Positions 1 through 9,862 of a stretch of 29,592 bases of DNA are shown here, one piece after another; within the stretch, counting starts at the first letter, position 1, and each line of letters starts with the position of its first letter. The DNA lies in NCBI GenBank assembly GCA_000695325.1, contig AVPN01000051.1:56319-85910 (forward strand), read 5' to 3'. A program made the translations under genes and the position numbers. The notes under the pieces are model-generated. The model ran no database searches and had not been told where the DNA came from. It saw only the letters and a program-made list of their open reading frames with translations. Source of the stretch: Pleurobrachia bachei (Eukaryota > Ctenophora > Tentaculata > Cydippida > Pleurobrachiidae).

Positions 1-43
<43 letters not shown>
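1..43. repeat. (TC)n microsatellite
   Basis: Pure TC dinucleotide tract running off the left edge of the window. It lies in an intron of, or just upstream of, the visible part of the Aster gene. Confidence 0.95.
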
Positions 44-45
<2 letters not shown>

Positions 46-236
46 TCCACTATAAATATGTTTCACATTGTTCGAGAATGCCATTATGCCTTGACCGAGA
101 AAGCAGCCCCTCTATCATACCAACTATAGAATATATTGTTTGCTATTCTACACCATAGCGCTGACAAGCTCCCGGGCCCATCCTTTTAGTATATACATCT
201 TCATATTTTAATACCCTATCTCTCCTATCGTTTAAG

Positions 237-612
237 TGCTGATATGGTCAGTCTAGTACAACAACAACAACCATCTACAACCCAAGCCAAGACCTCTACA
301 AAACCACCCAAACCGGCTCGACAATCTAAAGACGTCATAAAACGAGTCAAATCAACTGGAAATGGGCAACACCACAAACGATCATACAGCGATCCAAGCA
401 ATGAAACCGTGGTGAGATCTCGTACTGGGTCCCTTAAAACCACGGCTGAACTCAAAAAAAGGAAGTCCAGGGGAGAGCGCCCCTTCATTTCGCCACCCCT
501 CCATGGTGCGCCAATCAGGCCCGGAGATTGGTTAAAATTAGCGCCAAATGGGAGAGAGGAGAACATGTTTAGATCAATGTTGGAGGCCCACAAAAACTTT
601 CTGCAGACTCAG
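237..612 (+). CDS. Aster gene, first visible exon (pre-VASt linker)
   Basis: Encodes a basic linker rich in Gln, Ser, Lys and Pro, with a poly-Gln start (QQQQ) and a likely phosphorylation-prone stretch HKRSYSDPSN. The acceptor chosen is the pyrimidine-rich tract ending TTTAAG at 236, and the donor is CAG|GTTAAC. The exon starts with one leftover base and ends on a full codon. Low complexity gives little homology support, so the 5' edge could instead be 190. Confidence 0.6.
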
Positions 613-2318
613 GTTAACATATGCATAGGTTTTCTATAGGAATTAGAAAGGTTTAGAGGTTGGTGACCCCTCCCCCTGGACCCTGATCCCCCCCCCCAAG
701 TTAGGTGCTTACATTTCGCTTGTTCGATTTTTGCCGACTTCCACCCTCCAATTAACCACCACCCTCTCCCATCAGACTAACCCAATCACCCTCTCCCATC
801 AGGTGCCCTCAGAACACGCCCAGAGTTCCCGAGGTGTGGTGGGAGAGACAGCGTCATTTAATGAAGAGGATGAAACGTGTGCATGTGTCTCACATTACGC
901 CAATGAGCATTTGAATCAGGTACGTGCCCAAATTAGGTAATCGATCGTGCCAAGATTAGGTAAAACTACAAAAAGGGGTTCTCCCCATGAGATTATGTAA
1001 CAACAGTAATTGTTTTAACTGCATCTAACTGCACGGCCATGTAACCACTTAAACCTAACCAACCATCCAACAACTAACCACGTTTAACCACTTTTTAACC
1101 ACTTCCAGGATTTCGATATGAGTATTGATAAGATGTACAAGCTACTCTTCAATGATGATAGCACAGTTCAAACCAAGATGAGGACCATGTTAAAAGCAGA
1201 GGAATATTCAGCCAGTCCATGGACCGACAGCTTGGAGGGTTTGAGGGAGCGGACTTTGAATTACAGGGTCCCACTAAATGCTAACTTGGGTCCAAAATGG
1301 GCCGAGGTCATTGAAAAACAGGTACGTGTTTTTATTTTGGTATAATTGGTATATTCTTCTACTTTTTGTCCAATTGGTGCCCCAAAACCATGTTCTTCCC
1401 CCCCCCCCAACCACCCCTCCATACAACCCTGATCTCTATCCCCACCAAGCCCCTCCGGCCTCATTCACACCCAATAGTAATCCCTCCATCGACCCTCTCT
1501 CTCCAGGTCATATACTAACCCCTCCTTCCCTCTCCACACCCTACACTAACCCTGGCCCTCTCCCTCTCCAGATCCTATCCTAACCCCACTCCTCCGGCCT
1601 CCTTCCCATCCTATAACCCTCTCCCTATACCTCCCTCCAGGTTCTCCTATCAACAAGTGTACCCACTAAATTCTACGTGGTTAGCTGCGAGGTAACGAAC
1701 CCTAATGTTCCCTACGGAGACAAATTTAACATTGTCAAGAGATACTGTTTGACGAGGAGTGGGGAGAAAACCTGCAAATTACGGATGACCAGTGATGTCC
1801 AGTATAAAAAGGGTGTCTGGGGAATGGTGAAATGTAAGTAATGTGGGAGTTGGTTAAATGTAAGTTATGTGGGGAATGGGATGATATTTGTTAGGGGCAT
1901 GGTAAGTTGAAATATCGGTGGGTCCAAAGAGGTTGTTTTCTGGGGGTTTTGTAAGATGTATCAATTATGAGACTGTAGTGGGGGGTAAAACCGGGTCGAG
2001 CAAGGCCTGCGGTCTGGTGGTATCTGTGGTCTGATGATTTAGTTGAGCTCCGAGTAGGTAGTTTGGACTCTGGACAACAATTTACGATTATCTGGTGGCT
2101 TATATCATCTCATTCCTTCACAATCAAGGGGGCTGTGAGAAACAATTATTATTTCACAGGACCCCCAGATATACAGCTTAAGCTTGTTTGTTGTGCACTG
2201 ATTTGCACGTGTTATGCAATATACACGTGTACTTGTAGATAAGCTTCATCAGATCATAAAAATAGGTGTATTTGATAACATTTTGTCACACCACTCTCAG
2301 CTTATAAGCTGGATGGCG

Positions 2319-2354
<36 letters not shown>

Positions 2355-4181
2355 CCCCTCTCTCTCCCTTTGGGTGTGGAGATGTAATTCCATACCTTTT
2401 GGCACTCTTTTAACTTGCTTTTCTCATTCGCTTGTCCCTTGCGGTCCCACCCTTGAATGCGTTATAACTTCCTTTCAATAACAGAAAATCTGACCTGGCT
2501 TTTCAAAATTCCTAGTTCTTGTAGATTGAGAAAGATCAAGTGCACTTGAGGTCATCTTAATCTCCCTCAATTGCCCTCACTTTCCCTCAATTTCCAACTC
2601 ACATTCACTATATCACGCTGTTTTCTGTGTCTTGTCTCTTGTGTCTCCCAAGTAATGGATGCGCAAGACCCGCTCGAATAGTGTCGATGCTGGCACCTCG
2701 GCTAGAAAGCAACGTAAATCAACCACTGTAACAGCTTCATCTGTTAAACATCGAGTTAGGAGACCTCATTCAGACGGATATTATAAGAATCACATTTACG
2801 AAAGTATGCAATTTATAGGGACTGGAGGTCGGGAATGGGGATTAATTTGGTTTACTTCGGAATGAAGGCTTGGTTAGGATTTGGTGGGGAATGGAGGCTC
2901 GATTATGATTTGGTGGGGATTGAAGGCTTGGTTATGATTTGGTGGGGAGGGTTCGGTAGGTCAAGAAAGGAGGTGTGGTATTTTTAGCAACACCACTGAC
3001 CCAAAGCATCTCTCTTTCAGCTATAATCGAAAAGAACAGCAAGGAAGGGATAAACGATTACTGCGAGGATCTCTGTATGTGCTTACAGGAAGAAAGTGCC
3101 GGACCTGGCATTAAAATCAGAAAATCAACGTCATCAGGTAACTTAAATCTCATTTTTGGAATAGAAACTTTCCTTGTAATTTCAAAAAAAACAAAATTCA
3201 TATGTCTGATTTTTGGAATAGAAACTTTCCTTGTGTTTTTTAAAATCTCATCCCCCCTAGCTGGTGCCCACACCTCAGCTTCATCAACGCGGGGGGTATC
3301 ACGTCCCCGATCGGTGGTGGCAGTTCCAGAGTCAACATCTCGCATTCAGTCGACAGTGTCCTATGTCACCGAGAACTATATTGCATTCATCTTACTAATG
3401 TAAGTCATTATCGCAATTAGGGTGTGCGACTCTTCTCCAATAATTTAATGACTGATCGTTGAATTATCACTATTGTTTAGTGTTTCTAAAAGTAAAAAGT
3501 TCTCTAAAACTTTCTCGAGAACTTTGTAGAGAACTTTGTAGAGAACTTTGTACTTTTAGAAAAGAATCTGTTTCTAAACAGTTCTCTGCTATTTCAGGAT
3601 GGCAATGTTGTTAATACTAAACCTGGTGCTGGTTTATCGACTATCATCAACAGCCCAGTCCTGCACCTCACAGTTCGATATACTTAACAGGTATTTCTCT
3701 TAATAATTAATCAGCTAATTAATTAGCTTAATAGGAGAGATCATTTTGTATTGACGAGGTATTCTAGAGGACAATTGAAAACACCCCATTGACTGGTACA
3801 ACACCCCATGCCCCTCTTAATTATTGAGTAAACCACTAACAACCTCTGCTAATATTATTTCCCCTGCCTAGTTTACCGGCCAGCGCCGAGGGGAGGGATG
3901 AGTGGGTGAGGATTCTTCAACAGCAACAAGAGCTACACAAGAAGGAAATAGAACGGTGGCAGGAAGTCCTCAAGTAAGTTGTGACATGTCCAAATATGTC
4001 CAAAGAAGGACCGTGTGTATTCACTGCACCCTCTCTTTAGATTTAAGTCTAACCCTCCTTCTACCTTTGCAGATGGATATCTAAACTTGTCTCCGAAGTT
4101 AATGTCTCCCTCGATAAACTACAGAAATCATCTATCTACACACCCACATCGACGTGGGGTGGCGATAAGAGCGAACTTTAG
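237..4181 (+). CDS. GRAMD1/Aster-like sterol-transfer protein, 3' part (9 exons)
   Basis: Exons 237-612, 803-919, 1109-1321, 1641-1833, 3021-3137, 3261-3399, 3598-3690, 3872-3973 and 4073-4181 join in phase to give 485 residues and a TAG stop. Residues 1-125 are a basic, Ser/Gln-rich linker. Residues about 150-320 match the VASt (ASTER) domain, with recognisable stretches NPNVPYGDKF, VKRYCLTRSG and KKGVWGMVK, followed by IIEKNS where vertebrate Asters read FIEKN. Residues about 378-398 are one hydrophobic span (YIAFILLMMAMLLILNLVLV). The tail carries a Gln/Glu/Lys-rich amphipathic stretch (DEWVRILQQQQELHKKEIER) as in GRAMD1 C termini. Family knowledge: Aster proteins are ER-anchored, bind the plasma membrane through a GRAM domain and move cholesterol with the VASt domain. 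The GRAM exons are not seen and should lie upstream. I cannot say which GRAMD1 paralogue this is, and an invertebrate may have only one. The exact start of the first visible exon is uncertain: an alternative in-frame acceptor precedes 190. Confidence 0.88.
803..919 (+). CDS. Aster gene exon: acidic linker and start of VASt domain
   Basis: This phase 0-0 exon of 39 codons starts after CCCATCAG and ends at CAG|GTACGT. It ends in DETCACVSHYANEHLN, matching the Cys-x-Cys plus H(x)nL entry of the VASt domain in GRAMD1 proteins. Confidence 0.82.
1109..1321 (+). CDS. Aster gene exon: VASt domain, N-terminal part
   Basis: This phase 0-0 exon of 71 codons carries the conserved MSIDKMYKLLFNDDS helix. 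It also carries the strand R-x-L-N-Y-R-V-P-L-N-A-N-L-G-P-K, where vertebrate Asters have a closely similar tight-turn motif. The donor is CAG|GTACGT. Confidence 0.9.
1641..1833 (+). CDS. Aster gene exon: VASt domain core
   Basis: Contains NPNVPYGDKFNIVKRYCLTR and the strand ending KKGVWGMVK, the most recognisable VASt signatures. It ends in phase 1 at AAAT|GTAAGT. The preceding intron is strongly C/T-rich with several decoy acceptors. Confidence 0.9.
2322..2370. repeat. (TC)n microsatellite, interrupted
   Basis: TC dinucleotide tract with a short C-run interruption. Confidence 0.9.
2659..2803 (+). CDS. Possible alternative first exon inside the Aster gene
   Basis: An ATG at 2659 opens a strongly basic, Ser/Thr/Arg-rich reading frame of 48 codons that looks protein-like (RKTRSNSVDAGTSARKQRKS at the start). 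It cannot be a cassette exon between 1833 and 3021, because a stop (TAA at 2653) and the frame prevent it. However, a donor GAAA|GTATGC at 2804 leaves phase 1, exactly what the exon at 3021 needs. That would make a short isoform without GRAM and most of VASt but with the membrane anchor. No upstream promoter element was identified, and chance is not excluded. Confidence 0.33.
3021..3137 (+). CDS. Aster gene exon: end of VASt domain
   Basis: Starts in phase with exon 1641-1833 across a 1.19-kb intron. It encodes IIEKNSKEGINDYCEDLCMC, the equivalent of the GRAMD1 helix that begins FIEKNFW, then a basic Ser-rich linker start. The donor is TCAG|GTAACT. Confidence 0.85.
3152..3234. repeat. Intronic direct repeat, two copies
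   Basis: The sequence TTTTTGGAATAGAAACTTTC plus a following CTTGT occurs twice about 57 bases apart between exons 3021-3137 and 3261-3399. It is the result of a small tandem duplication. Confidence 0.8.
3261..3399 (+). CDS. Aster gene exon: juxtamembrane linker and start of membrane span
   Basis: Ser/Thr/Arg-rich linker followed by the first residues of the membrane helix (YIAFILL). The donor CTAAT|GTAAGT splits a Met codon that is completed in the next exon. Confidence 0.83.
3481..3563. repeat. Intronic foldback with internal tandem repeat
   Basis: The left arm TTTCTAAAAGTAAAAAGTTC pairs with the right arm GAACTTTGTACTTTTAGAAA (one mismatch). Between them the unit GAGAACTTTGTA is repeated. 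The structure fills most of the intron before exon 3598 and lies about 35 bases upstream of its acceptor. Confidence 0.75.
3598..3690 (+). CDS. Aster gene exon: transmembrane helix
   Basis: Hydrophobic stretch MMAMLLILNLVLVYRL, continuing the helix from the exon before. Its acceptor ATTTCAG lies just after a small intronic foldback repeat. Confidence 0.85.
3872..3973 (+). CDS. Aster gene exon: C-terminal helical segment
   Basis: Encodes DEWVRILQQQQELHKKEIER and a following W-x-E-V-L, closely parallel to the post-membrane helix of GRAMD1 (EWAQLLESQQ...W-x-E-I-I). Phase is consistent on both sides. Confidence 0.87.
4073..4181 (+). CDS. Aster gene terminal exon with stop
   Basis: Encodes the last 35 complete codons (WISKLVSEVNVSLDKLQKSS and a short tail ending KSEL) and a TAG stop at 4179-4181. 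The acceptor is CTACCTTTGCAG. A polyadenylation signal follows 46 bases later. Confidence 0.86.
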
Positions 4182-4227
4182 AGAATTAACTTTTATCAAA
4201 TTTTAATGTGTGTTTTTTTGGTTCACA

Positions 4228-4233
4228 AATAAA
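4228..4233 (+). terminator. Polyadenylation signal AATAAA
   Basis: Canonical AATAAA 47 bases after the Aster stop codon, the only good signal in the next several hundred bases. Confidence 0.7.
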
Positions 4234-4804
4234 AAGGTGAAGTTATATATTGGGAGAGTGTATCACATGATTTTAGGGCAAAATGTGCTTTTCCTATGTT
4301 TTCCTGTGTTTTTTCCTCGATTTTCTGCTGGTTATCCCATTTTTCTACTTATAGATGGCAACACTTTTTCTGTACACGAATGAGAGAGAATCTATAAAAC
4401 AACCTTCTTTAACTTATTTCCTAAAAAGTACTACAGAAAGCTTTTGATAAAATGGCCTCATCAGATTTTATAGGGAATTACGGCCACGGCCGGACATATC
4501 AAATATGCTCTTGTTATTACATACATGTTGCGTTCGATGTCAAAACTAACTGACTTCTGCTGATAGTTGAGCTGTTTCAATATACCTTCCCAGCATTAGA
4601 CATCGATCATGGACGGTGCTACTAAATAATTAGTGCAACCGACTTGATTGATAGAGAGCACCCTTTTTGTGTGTTAATTGATTGTAATAGTACAATGTCC
4701 CCATTTGTACCCCCTGTGTAATATTATGTATGTGTAAATAATGCGAAAGAAGAGAAGCAAAGAGCTAAGTTTTTAAAGAACATTATCGAGAGAAAGAGAG
4801 AGAT
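4234..4804. other. Intergenic, nothing recognised
   Basis: AT-rich sequence downstream of the Aster gene. No ORF, RNA gene or repeat that I can support. Confidence 0.5.
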
Positions 4805-4913
4805 CAGGAACCGACCGAATCAGGAAATACCGGTCCCTGATAGCCTGATAACCAGTCACGTGACCTAAATAACGAGTTCTGATTGGTTGTTTACTTGTTT
4901 CGGTCGGTTCCTG
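4805..4913. mobile_element. hAT-like MITE, copy 1 (full terminal repeats)
   Basis: 109 bp bounded by CAGGAACCGACCGAA and its inverse TTCGGTCGGTTCCTG. The interior holds ATTGG boxes and GTCACGTGAC at 4855-4864. It is non-coding and one of five copies in the window. No clear target duplication at this copy. Confidence 0.85.
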
Positions 4914-5080
4914 AATAGAACTGTGATGAGGTGACTGAAATTCTCAGAGATTCACTCGTTCAAAGAGTACCCGCTAGAGTGTAATGTGAGGTGATAAGGG
5001 AAATGAGCTTCTTGCCCGAGGCAATTGTGTATTGTATGCATTTCGGTTCCAATATATTGAAGTGTCTGAGTTTAAATTTG

Positions 5081-5180
5081 TTCAAATCTTGGAGAAACCA
5101 AAATCTTGGTGACATAGACACCTGGTGCGATCGCACCAGGTGTCTATGTCACCAAGATTTTGGTTTCTCCAAGATTTGAA
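5081..5180. repeat. Perfect 100-bp palindrome
   Basis: Every base from 5081 to 5180 pairs with its mirror around 5130/5131. The arms of 50 bp have no spacer and meet at GCGATCGC, and symmetry stops abruptly at both ends. No protein-coding role is likely. It could be a spacer-less MITE or a recent fold-back event. Confidence 0.93.
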
Positions 5181-5718
5181 TTGTTTCTTGCTTTCATGCT
5201 CAATGAGTAGTGGCAGTGCTTGTTGAGTAACAAGGCAGTGCAGCTCCGTTTTGGTTTCTCTTGGCAAATGGGGTTAAGAGTATGGGAACGGGCAGTGGGC
5301 ACTGGGCACCCCTGGCTGGCGACGCCAGACCCCGTTTTGATTCAGTAAATCTGAGAGAGCGACAGATGAGGTTGGCATGGCGACGCCAGATAGCTCTTAC
5401 TAAGAGTCTTAGCTCACGGTGGTCGGTGATGACGATGTGAATGATGTGAACTGCCTGGCGCTGCAGACCCCAGCAGAGCGCACTGAGAATCAAATCTGGG
5501 ACTGCCGCTACCAGACAGACGATGCATATCTAGTTCTACCATGGTGCACTGCGGCCGGTTTCTGTTTCATGAAACAGTGTTAAAAGGTGGTTATATTGAG
5601 CTTATCAGTGCGTGCATATACCGTGAGAAATGCGGCCGGTATTGTACCATTTGGAAATGTGGGTAGTTCTAAAATTCCTATATCATTGGCTTTGCCATGC
5701 TGCTGCTAGGCTTTGAGC
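5181..5718. other. Intergenic, nothing firm
   Basis: Somewhat GC-richer than its surroundings, with two occurrences each of GGCGACGCCAGA and GCGGCCGGT. No gene, tRNA or rRNA signature found. Confidence 0.4.
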
Positions 5719-5829
5719 CAGGAACCGACCAAATAAGGAAATACTCGTCCCTGATTGGCTGATAACTGCAGTCACGTGACCTAAATAAAGAGTTTTGATT
5801 GTTTTTTTTACTTGTACTTGTTTTGGTCG
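5719..5829. mobile_element. hAT-like MITE, copy 2, with 8-bp flanking repeats
   Basis: Begins CAGGAACCGACC and ends GGTCG. It is flanked by CTTTGAGC (5711-5718) and TTTTGAGC (5830-5837), an 8-bp target-site duplication with one mismatch. It contains GTCACGTGAC. The right end is shorter than in copy 1. Confidence 0.8.
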
Positions 5830-5837
5830 TTTTGAGC

Positions 5838-6536
5838 TAACAATATCCTTCCTCATGGAATATCTGACTCATATATTACAAACGATGCAAACTGTTTGAT
5901 GTTTATGTGGGGTTCAAACTGATTCTGAATAAATAATGTTTATTCAGGATCAGAAAAGGGCTTCCCGCCGAGCACCTCAACAACACCTGACACAGGGCGG
6001 CCTCTGTGATGAAGAGATGAAGAGGTGTTGGGCCGAGGTAGTAAGGTGCACAGCATGACTAACAAAATATTTGGCCGGAAATATGTATACAAACCCCGCT
6101 AGCCAGCGATGTCTAGGTTGTGCCGTCGTACCGGAAGCCTCACAACCTTGCTTGCCAAAGCTTGCGAATCACGCTGCATACCCGTATTCTCTTGTCGGGG
6201 TATGACCAGGATGAGCAGGCGTCGGTCTTAAAACATTGGGGGCAAGCAAGGGGCATCGGAAGTTCTTAGTCTCACAAGGGCTCTGAACACTCAGCCCCGG
6301 TGATACCAGGGGCACGGAGAAGTTGCGAAAAAAAAAATATATGTATACAATCTGTCTTTCTCTCTGTCTCTTTTTCCCACCCCTGGCCCATCTCTCTCCC
6401 TCTCTTTCTCTCTCTATACAGATCTGACTCATTTTATCGATTTACCGCCCCTTCCGGCCACTGCGCCCTCTTTCCAACACCCCATGCTCTAATCACGTAA
6501 CAATTGTTTTTCACTTTCCTGCCTGGACCAAAAGAG
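5838..6536. other. Intergenic, low-complexity stretches only
   Basis: Includes a pyrimidine-rich tract around 6355-6420. The stretch 6100-6330 is GC-richer and contains GGGGCAAGCAAGGGGC. I see no gene or RNA. Confidence 0.4.
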
Positions 6537-6547
6537 AGGAGAGAGAA

Positions 6548-6584
<37 letters not shown>
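6537..6584. repeat. (GA)n microsatellite
   Basis: GA tract with a few A interruptions. Confidence 0.92.
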
Positions 6585-6769
6585 CACACAACTTTATTTT
6601 TTGTCCGCTACTCCAACAGCGGGTGGGGGGGGTGTGAAAACTGTAGCAACTAACTACACGAGCTTACAACACGTTGGACTATATGTTTTATAGTCCCCCT
6701 CTGATGGTCTGAGTTTAAGTTAGTAGCTGGCCGTCTAGCGGAACACTCGCCCTTGTCTGCCTAGAAGTA

Positions 6770-7688
6770 TTAGGTTGTCCAGTAAATAATTTCGTTTGGC
6801 TTTTATGGGGAAATGGTTTGAGATAGAGCAAAATGGACTTCACCACCGTTTTTCTCAAGCAATTTTAAATCGGAATAGCATGCTTGGTATTGGTATATGC
6901 TATTCTCGGTTCCCACCAGGCTATTTTCTCTACCCCACTCTTGTTGCTGCTGCACGGGGTTACCAAATATTTTTAAACGCTTCCCTAAGAAAACTGGTAC
7001 AGTCGTTTTAGCTCCCGTGGTGCTACTGCTCATTCGATAGCAAATTGTCTCAGGATGAGATATGTATGCGATTTGGATCTCTAGGCGATGAATTATAACC
7101 TCTAGAACAGTAAATGTAACATCAAAAAGCGAAAAAGCGCAAAAAATGTTGGCCTGTTTTATGGGGGTGTTCGAAAACGTCAATAACTCACATTTTAAGT
7201 CTACCAATCACATAATTGGGTTCACTACGTCGTAGAACTGACTTAGAACTATCTTTTACTGAAGAGTTTTTGATTATAAGCCGATCCTGTTGAGACCCGG
7301 AAGTGAAAGTTTATAATTTTGACCAAAAATCTTTGGAGGCCCATTGCTCAGTGACAAAATAAAGATAGAATCTTTTATTACATCTTAAACGATAGATAAT
7401 TGTCTAATGAACAAGCTTGATCCAACAAAACATCACTCAGGTACCATTTTTAAGAAGTATAGCAGCTTTAGTACTAAAACTTGAAAATTGTGATTTTCCA
7501 TATGCAGCAGCAACGAGTGTGGGGTATAGAAAAAGGCCTCTTGGGATCTGAGAACCACCACAATCCAATATCAGGCAATATATTCCGATACAAAATCTCG
7601 TGAGAAAAACGGTGGTGAAGTCCATTTTGCTCTATCTTTAACCGTTTTCTCATAGGACTGAAACGAAATTATTTACTGGACAACCTAA
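6770..7688. mobile_element. Mariner-type MITE, 919 bp, long terminal inverted repeats
   Basis: Bounded by TTAGGTTGTCCAGTAAATAA and its exact inverse TTATTTACTGGACAACCTAA, with TA on each outer side (6768-6769 and 7689-7690). The termini and TA target match the Tc1/mariner superfamily (TTAGGTTG-type ends). The inverted repeats run on with mismatches and small indels for roughly 240 bp per arm, including GAGATAGAGCAAAATGGACT (left) against its inverse near 7620. The centre (about 7020-7430) is unpaired and has no transposase ORF, so this is a non-autonomous copy. Confidence 0.88.
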
Positions 7689-7691
7689 TAT

Positions 7692-7790
7692 TTCGAATTG
7701 TTCATGTCTGCCTAGAAGTTTAAGTATTGTTCATGTCTGCCTAGAAGTAGAAGTATTGTTCATGTCTGCCTAGAATTATTGAATTGTTCA
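7692..7790. repeat. ~29-bp tandem repeat beside the mariner MITE
   Basis: Units built on TTGTTCATGTCTGCCTAGAA occur three to four times to the right of the element. A partial unit (TTGTCTGCCTAGAAGTA) sits immediately left of it at 6753-6769, so the element appears to have landed in this array. Confidence 0.78.
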
Positions 7791-7970
7791 TATCAGTATC
7801 ACGCGTGATCACGTTCGTCGTTCAGATGAGAGTTGGATCTTTATTCTAGCACATCGGTTGTACTTATTATTTAGTTGAAATTCGTCTACAATACCCGATA
7901 GGGGGGAGACACACTGAAGTTGGGCGCGCTCGTTTACATCTCAACCTCGCGAGACACACTGAAGTTCGAA

Positions 7971-8008
7971 GTTCGAAGTTTCGCGAAAAAGTTCGAAGTT
8001 TCGCGAAA
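7971..8008. repeat. 19-bp tandem duplication
   Basis: GTTCGAAGTTTCGCGAAAA is present twice back to back, just outside the foldback element. Confidence 0.8.
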
Positions 8009-8243
8009 ACCCATTTTCGGCTGAGAAAGCACTTGAAAGAATTACTGGTATATCTCTCGAGGTGTCCTTTATCCATACTGAGTCAATTTCACCGTTTTTG
8101 AACTTTTTGGCTAATTCGTTCACTTTTGTCCCAATTCACCAAAAAAACGACGAAATTGACTCGATATGGACAAAGGACACCTCGAGAGATGTACCACTAC
8201 CAGTACCTCTTTCAAATGATTTCTAAGCCGAAAATGGGTTTTT
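8009..8243. repeat. Foldback (inverted) repeat, arms ~105 bp
   Basis: CCCATTTTCGGCTGAGAAAG on the left pairs, with mismatches, to CTAAGCCGAAAATGGG on the right. The inner part CTCTCGAGGTGTCCTTTATC pairs to its near-inverse at about 8172-8190. A loop of roughly 45 bp lies near 8097-8143. It has no coding content and may be a foldback or MITE element. Confidence 0.8.
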
Positions 8244-8366
8244 TAAGGCAACGATTTATTGTCAAAAATGGCTTGAACCTGGAAATATTATAACTGTTAA
8301 TGTACAGAATACGCACCAAATTCCATATAAAAATGTGTATGATGGAAAAGGAATAAATCTTTTCAA

Positions 8367-9050
8367 GGATCCATCTGTGTTGGAATCCAACACCCGCCAC
8401 TGGGTGCATTTTTTATCCACCAAAATCCAGGAACAAAGTAAAAGTTTTACTGAAACTGGATAAATAAAATAGAGTTAAAGCTAGTTGTGAAAGCTTTCGA
8501 CTTCGAGGTAAGAACCCCGTTGTAAACCAAAAGTGAAATTCACTATTATAACACAAGGATTGTTTCTTTCCTGACTTTATAAGGGTAAGATTTTAATAGA
8601 CTTTGGTAGTATAAACACAACGCGAATAAATATTTTAATGGTTCCAACTGTGTTGGAACATTCTAAATAAACATGTCATTTGTGAATTTATGTATGATAA
8701 CTAAACTAAGCTAGGATAGAAACAATTCTTGTGTTTTAGTAGTGAATTTCTCTTTTGGCATAAATTGCACAATGCACCTCAAGCGGATTTGCCGCAAATC
8801 ACACTACCGGGTGCATTTTTTATCCACCAAAATCCGGAAATTTCGAGGTACAGATCCCATTTGTATGCCAAAAGTGAAATTCACTACTAAAACACAAGGA
8901 TTGTTTCTTCCCTGACTTGTTTTATAACTGTAAGGTTTTAATTTAGTCGACATTTGTGAAACGCGTCAAAAATCTTTTAAAGGATCCAACTGTGTTGGAA
9001 CCTTCTATATAAACATGTCATTTGTGAATTTATGTATGATAACTTAATGT
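8367..9050. repeat. ~407-bp repeat, about two copies, with an inverted segment
   Basis: GGGTGCATTTTTTATCCACC occurs at about 8402 and 8809, followed in both by related sequence through ACATGTCATTTGTGAATTTA. A short inverted segment (about 8715-8763) is the reverse complement of the AAGTGAAATTCACTA region in both copies. The motif ACTGTGTTGGAA (8377 region with one change, 8648, 8988) occurs three times. Confidence 0.8.
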
Positions 9051-9862
9051 GTTCATTTGTTAATGTGTGTTGTAGACGAATTGCCAGTTAATAAAATGAA
9101 TATTATTCTCTCCATCATGAGTTGGTCCAATTAAAGACAATCTCATCCCGCACAAAATGAGCGTGTGAACTAAAAGTAAAGGCAAGGGATCGTTAAAAAT
9201 CTTTAGTGTTTTGTAATTGTATTTGAAACATTGTTTGAGTTGTTTTGCAAGCGCTTGTCTTTTTGTCTTAAAATTCAATTTCTTCAAAAAAAACTCCACT
9301 TAGCGTGCGTTCTACCACCATAGAAACGGTACCATGGTACCATAGAAACTGGCAAAGCCTGGCAGAATAGAAAGGCCTTTCACGTTTGAACTTTGATAGT
9401 CACTCTCAGCGGTCTCAGCTTGGCTATTTTTGGCACCATATTGTACGGATGTGTGCGTTTGGCCGTTTTCCTTGATAAGCCTTAGTAAGTGCTTTATACA
9501 CGAGGAAAATTGTTAATTGGTATGGTACGAACCCCTCCCCAGTATTTGTATGTAGTTGGGTTGTTAAATACACATGGAAAACCCCTTTTCCTCATTGTTT
9601 AACCAGTTGTACCCTCGGGAAACCGTTTCCTATGTTTCAATTCTAGGGGATGGCCCTCAGCTAGATATTAGTATCATGTGTACCTGTACTGGTACAATGT
9701 ACATGTACAATACGTGATCTGGCCCTAAAATTAACGATTTGCCCCTATATCGATCCTCTGTTGCCCGCTTGTTAGTATTTGTCGTCAGAGAGTCGAGTTA
9801 ATCTCATGTTAAACTGTATACTGTTAAATGCTGCATGGATGTGTGTGAGATTTATATACTGT
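9051..9862. other. Intergenic, nothing recognised apart from small palindromes
   Basis: Contains the short palindrome GGTACCATGGTACC near 9328 and palindromic TGTACATGTACA near 9700. No gene supported. Confidence 0.45.

Larger units (their letters stand above)
1834..3020. other. Long Aster intron with short repeats
   Basis: This is the largest Aster intron. It holds a partial repeat of its own donor (AAATGTAAGT near 1830 and again near 1855), a TC tract (2322-2370), the basic ORF described separately, and an imperfect ~39-bp minisatellite at about 2840-2955 built on GGCTTGGTTATGATTTGGTG. The middle part (1880-2320) shows nothing I recognise. Confidence 0.6.

Noticed and set aside
190-236. 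47-base upstream extension of the first visible Aster exon
   Set aside because: In frame from another AG at 189, but the better pyrimidine tract precedes 237 and the added residues look non-coding. Kept only as an alternative.
5200-5493. 97-codon minus-strand ORF in GC-richer sequence
   Set aside because: No family resemblance, no splice or promoter context.
6100-6330. GC-rich stretch considered as 5S rRNA, tRNA or snRNA
   Set aside because: No A/B box, anticodon arm or conserved rRNA or snRNA segment found.
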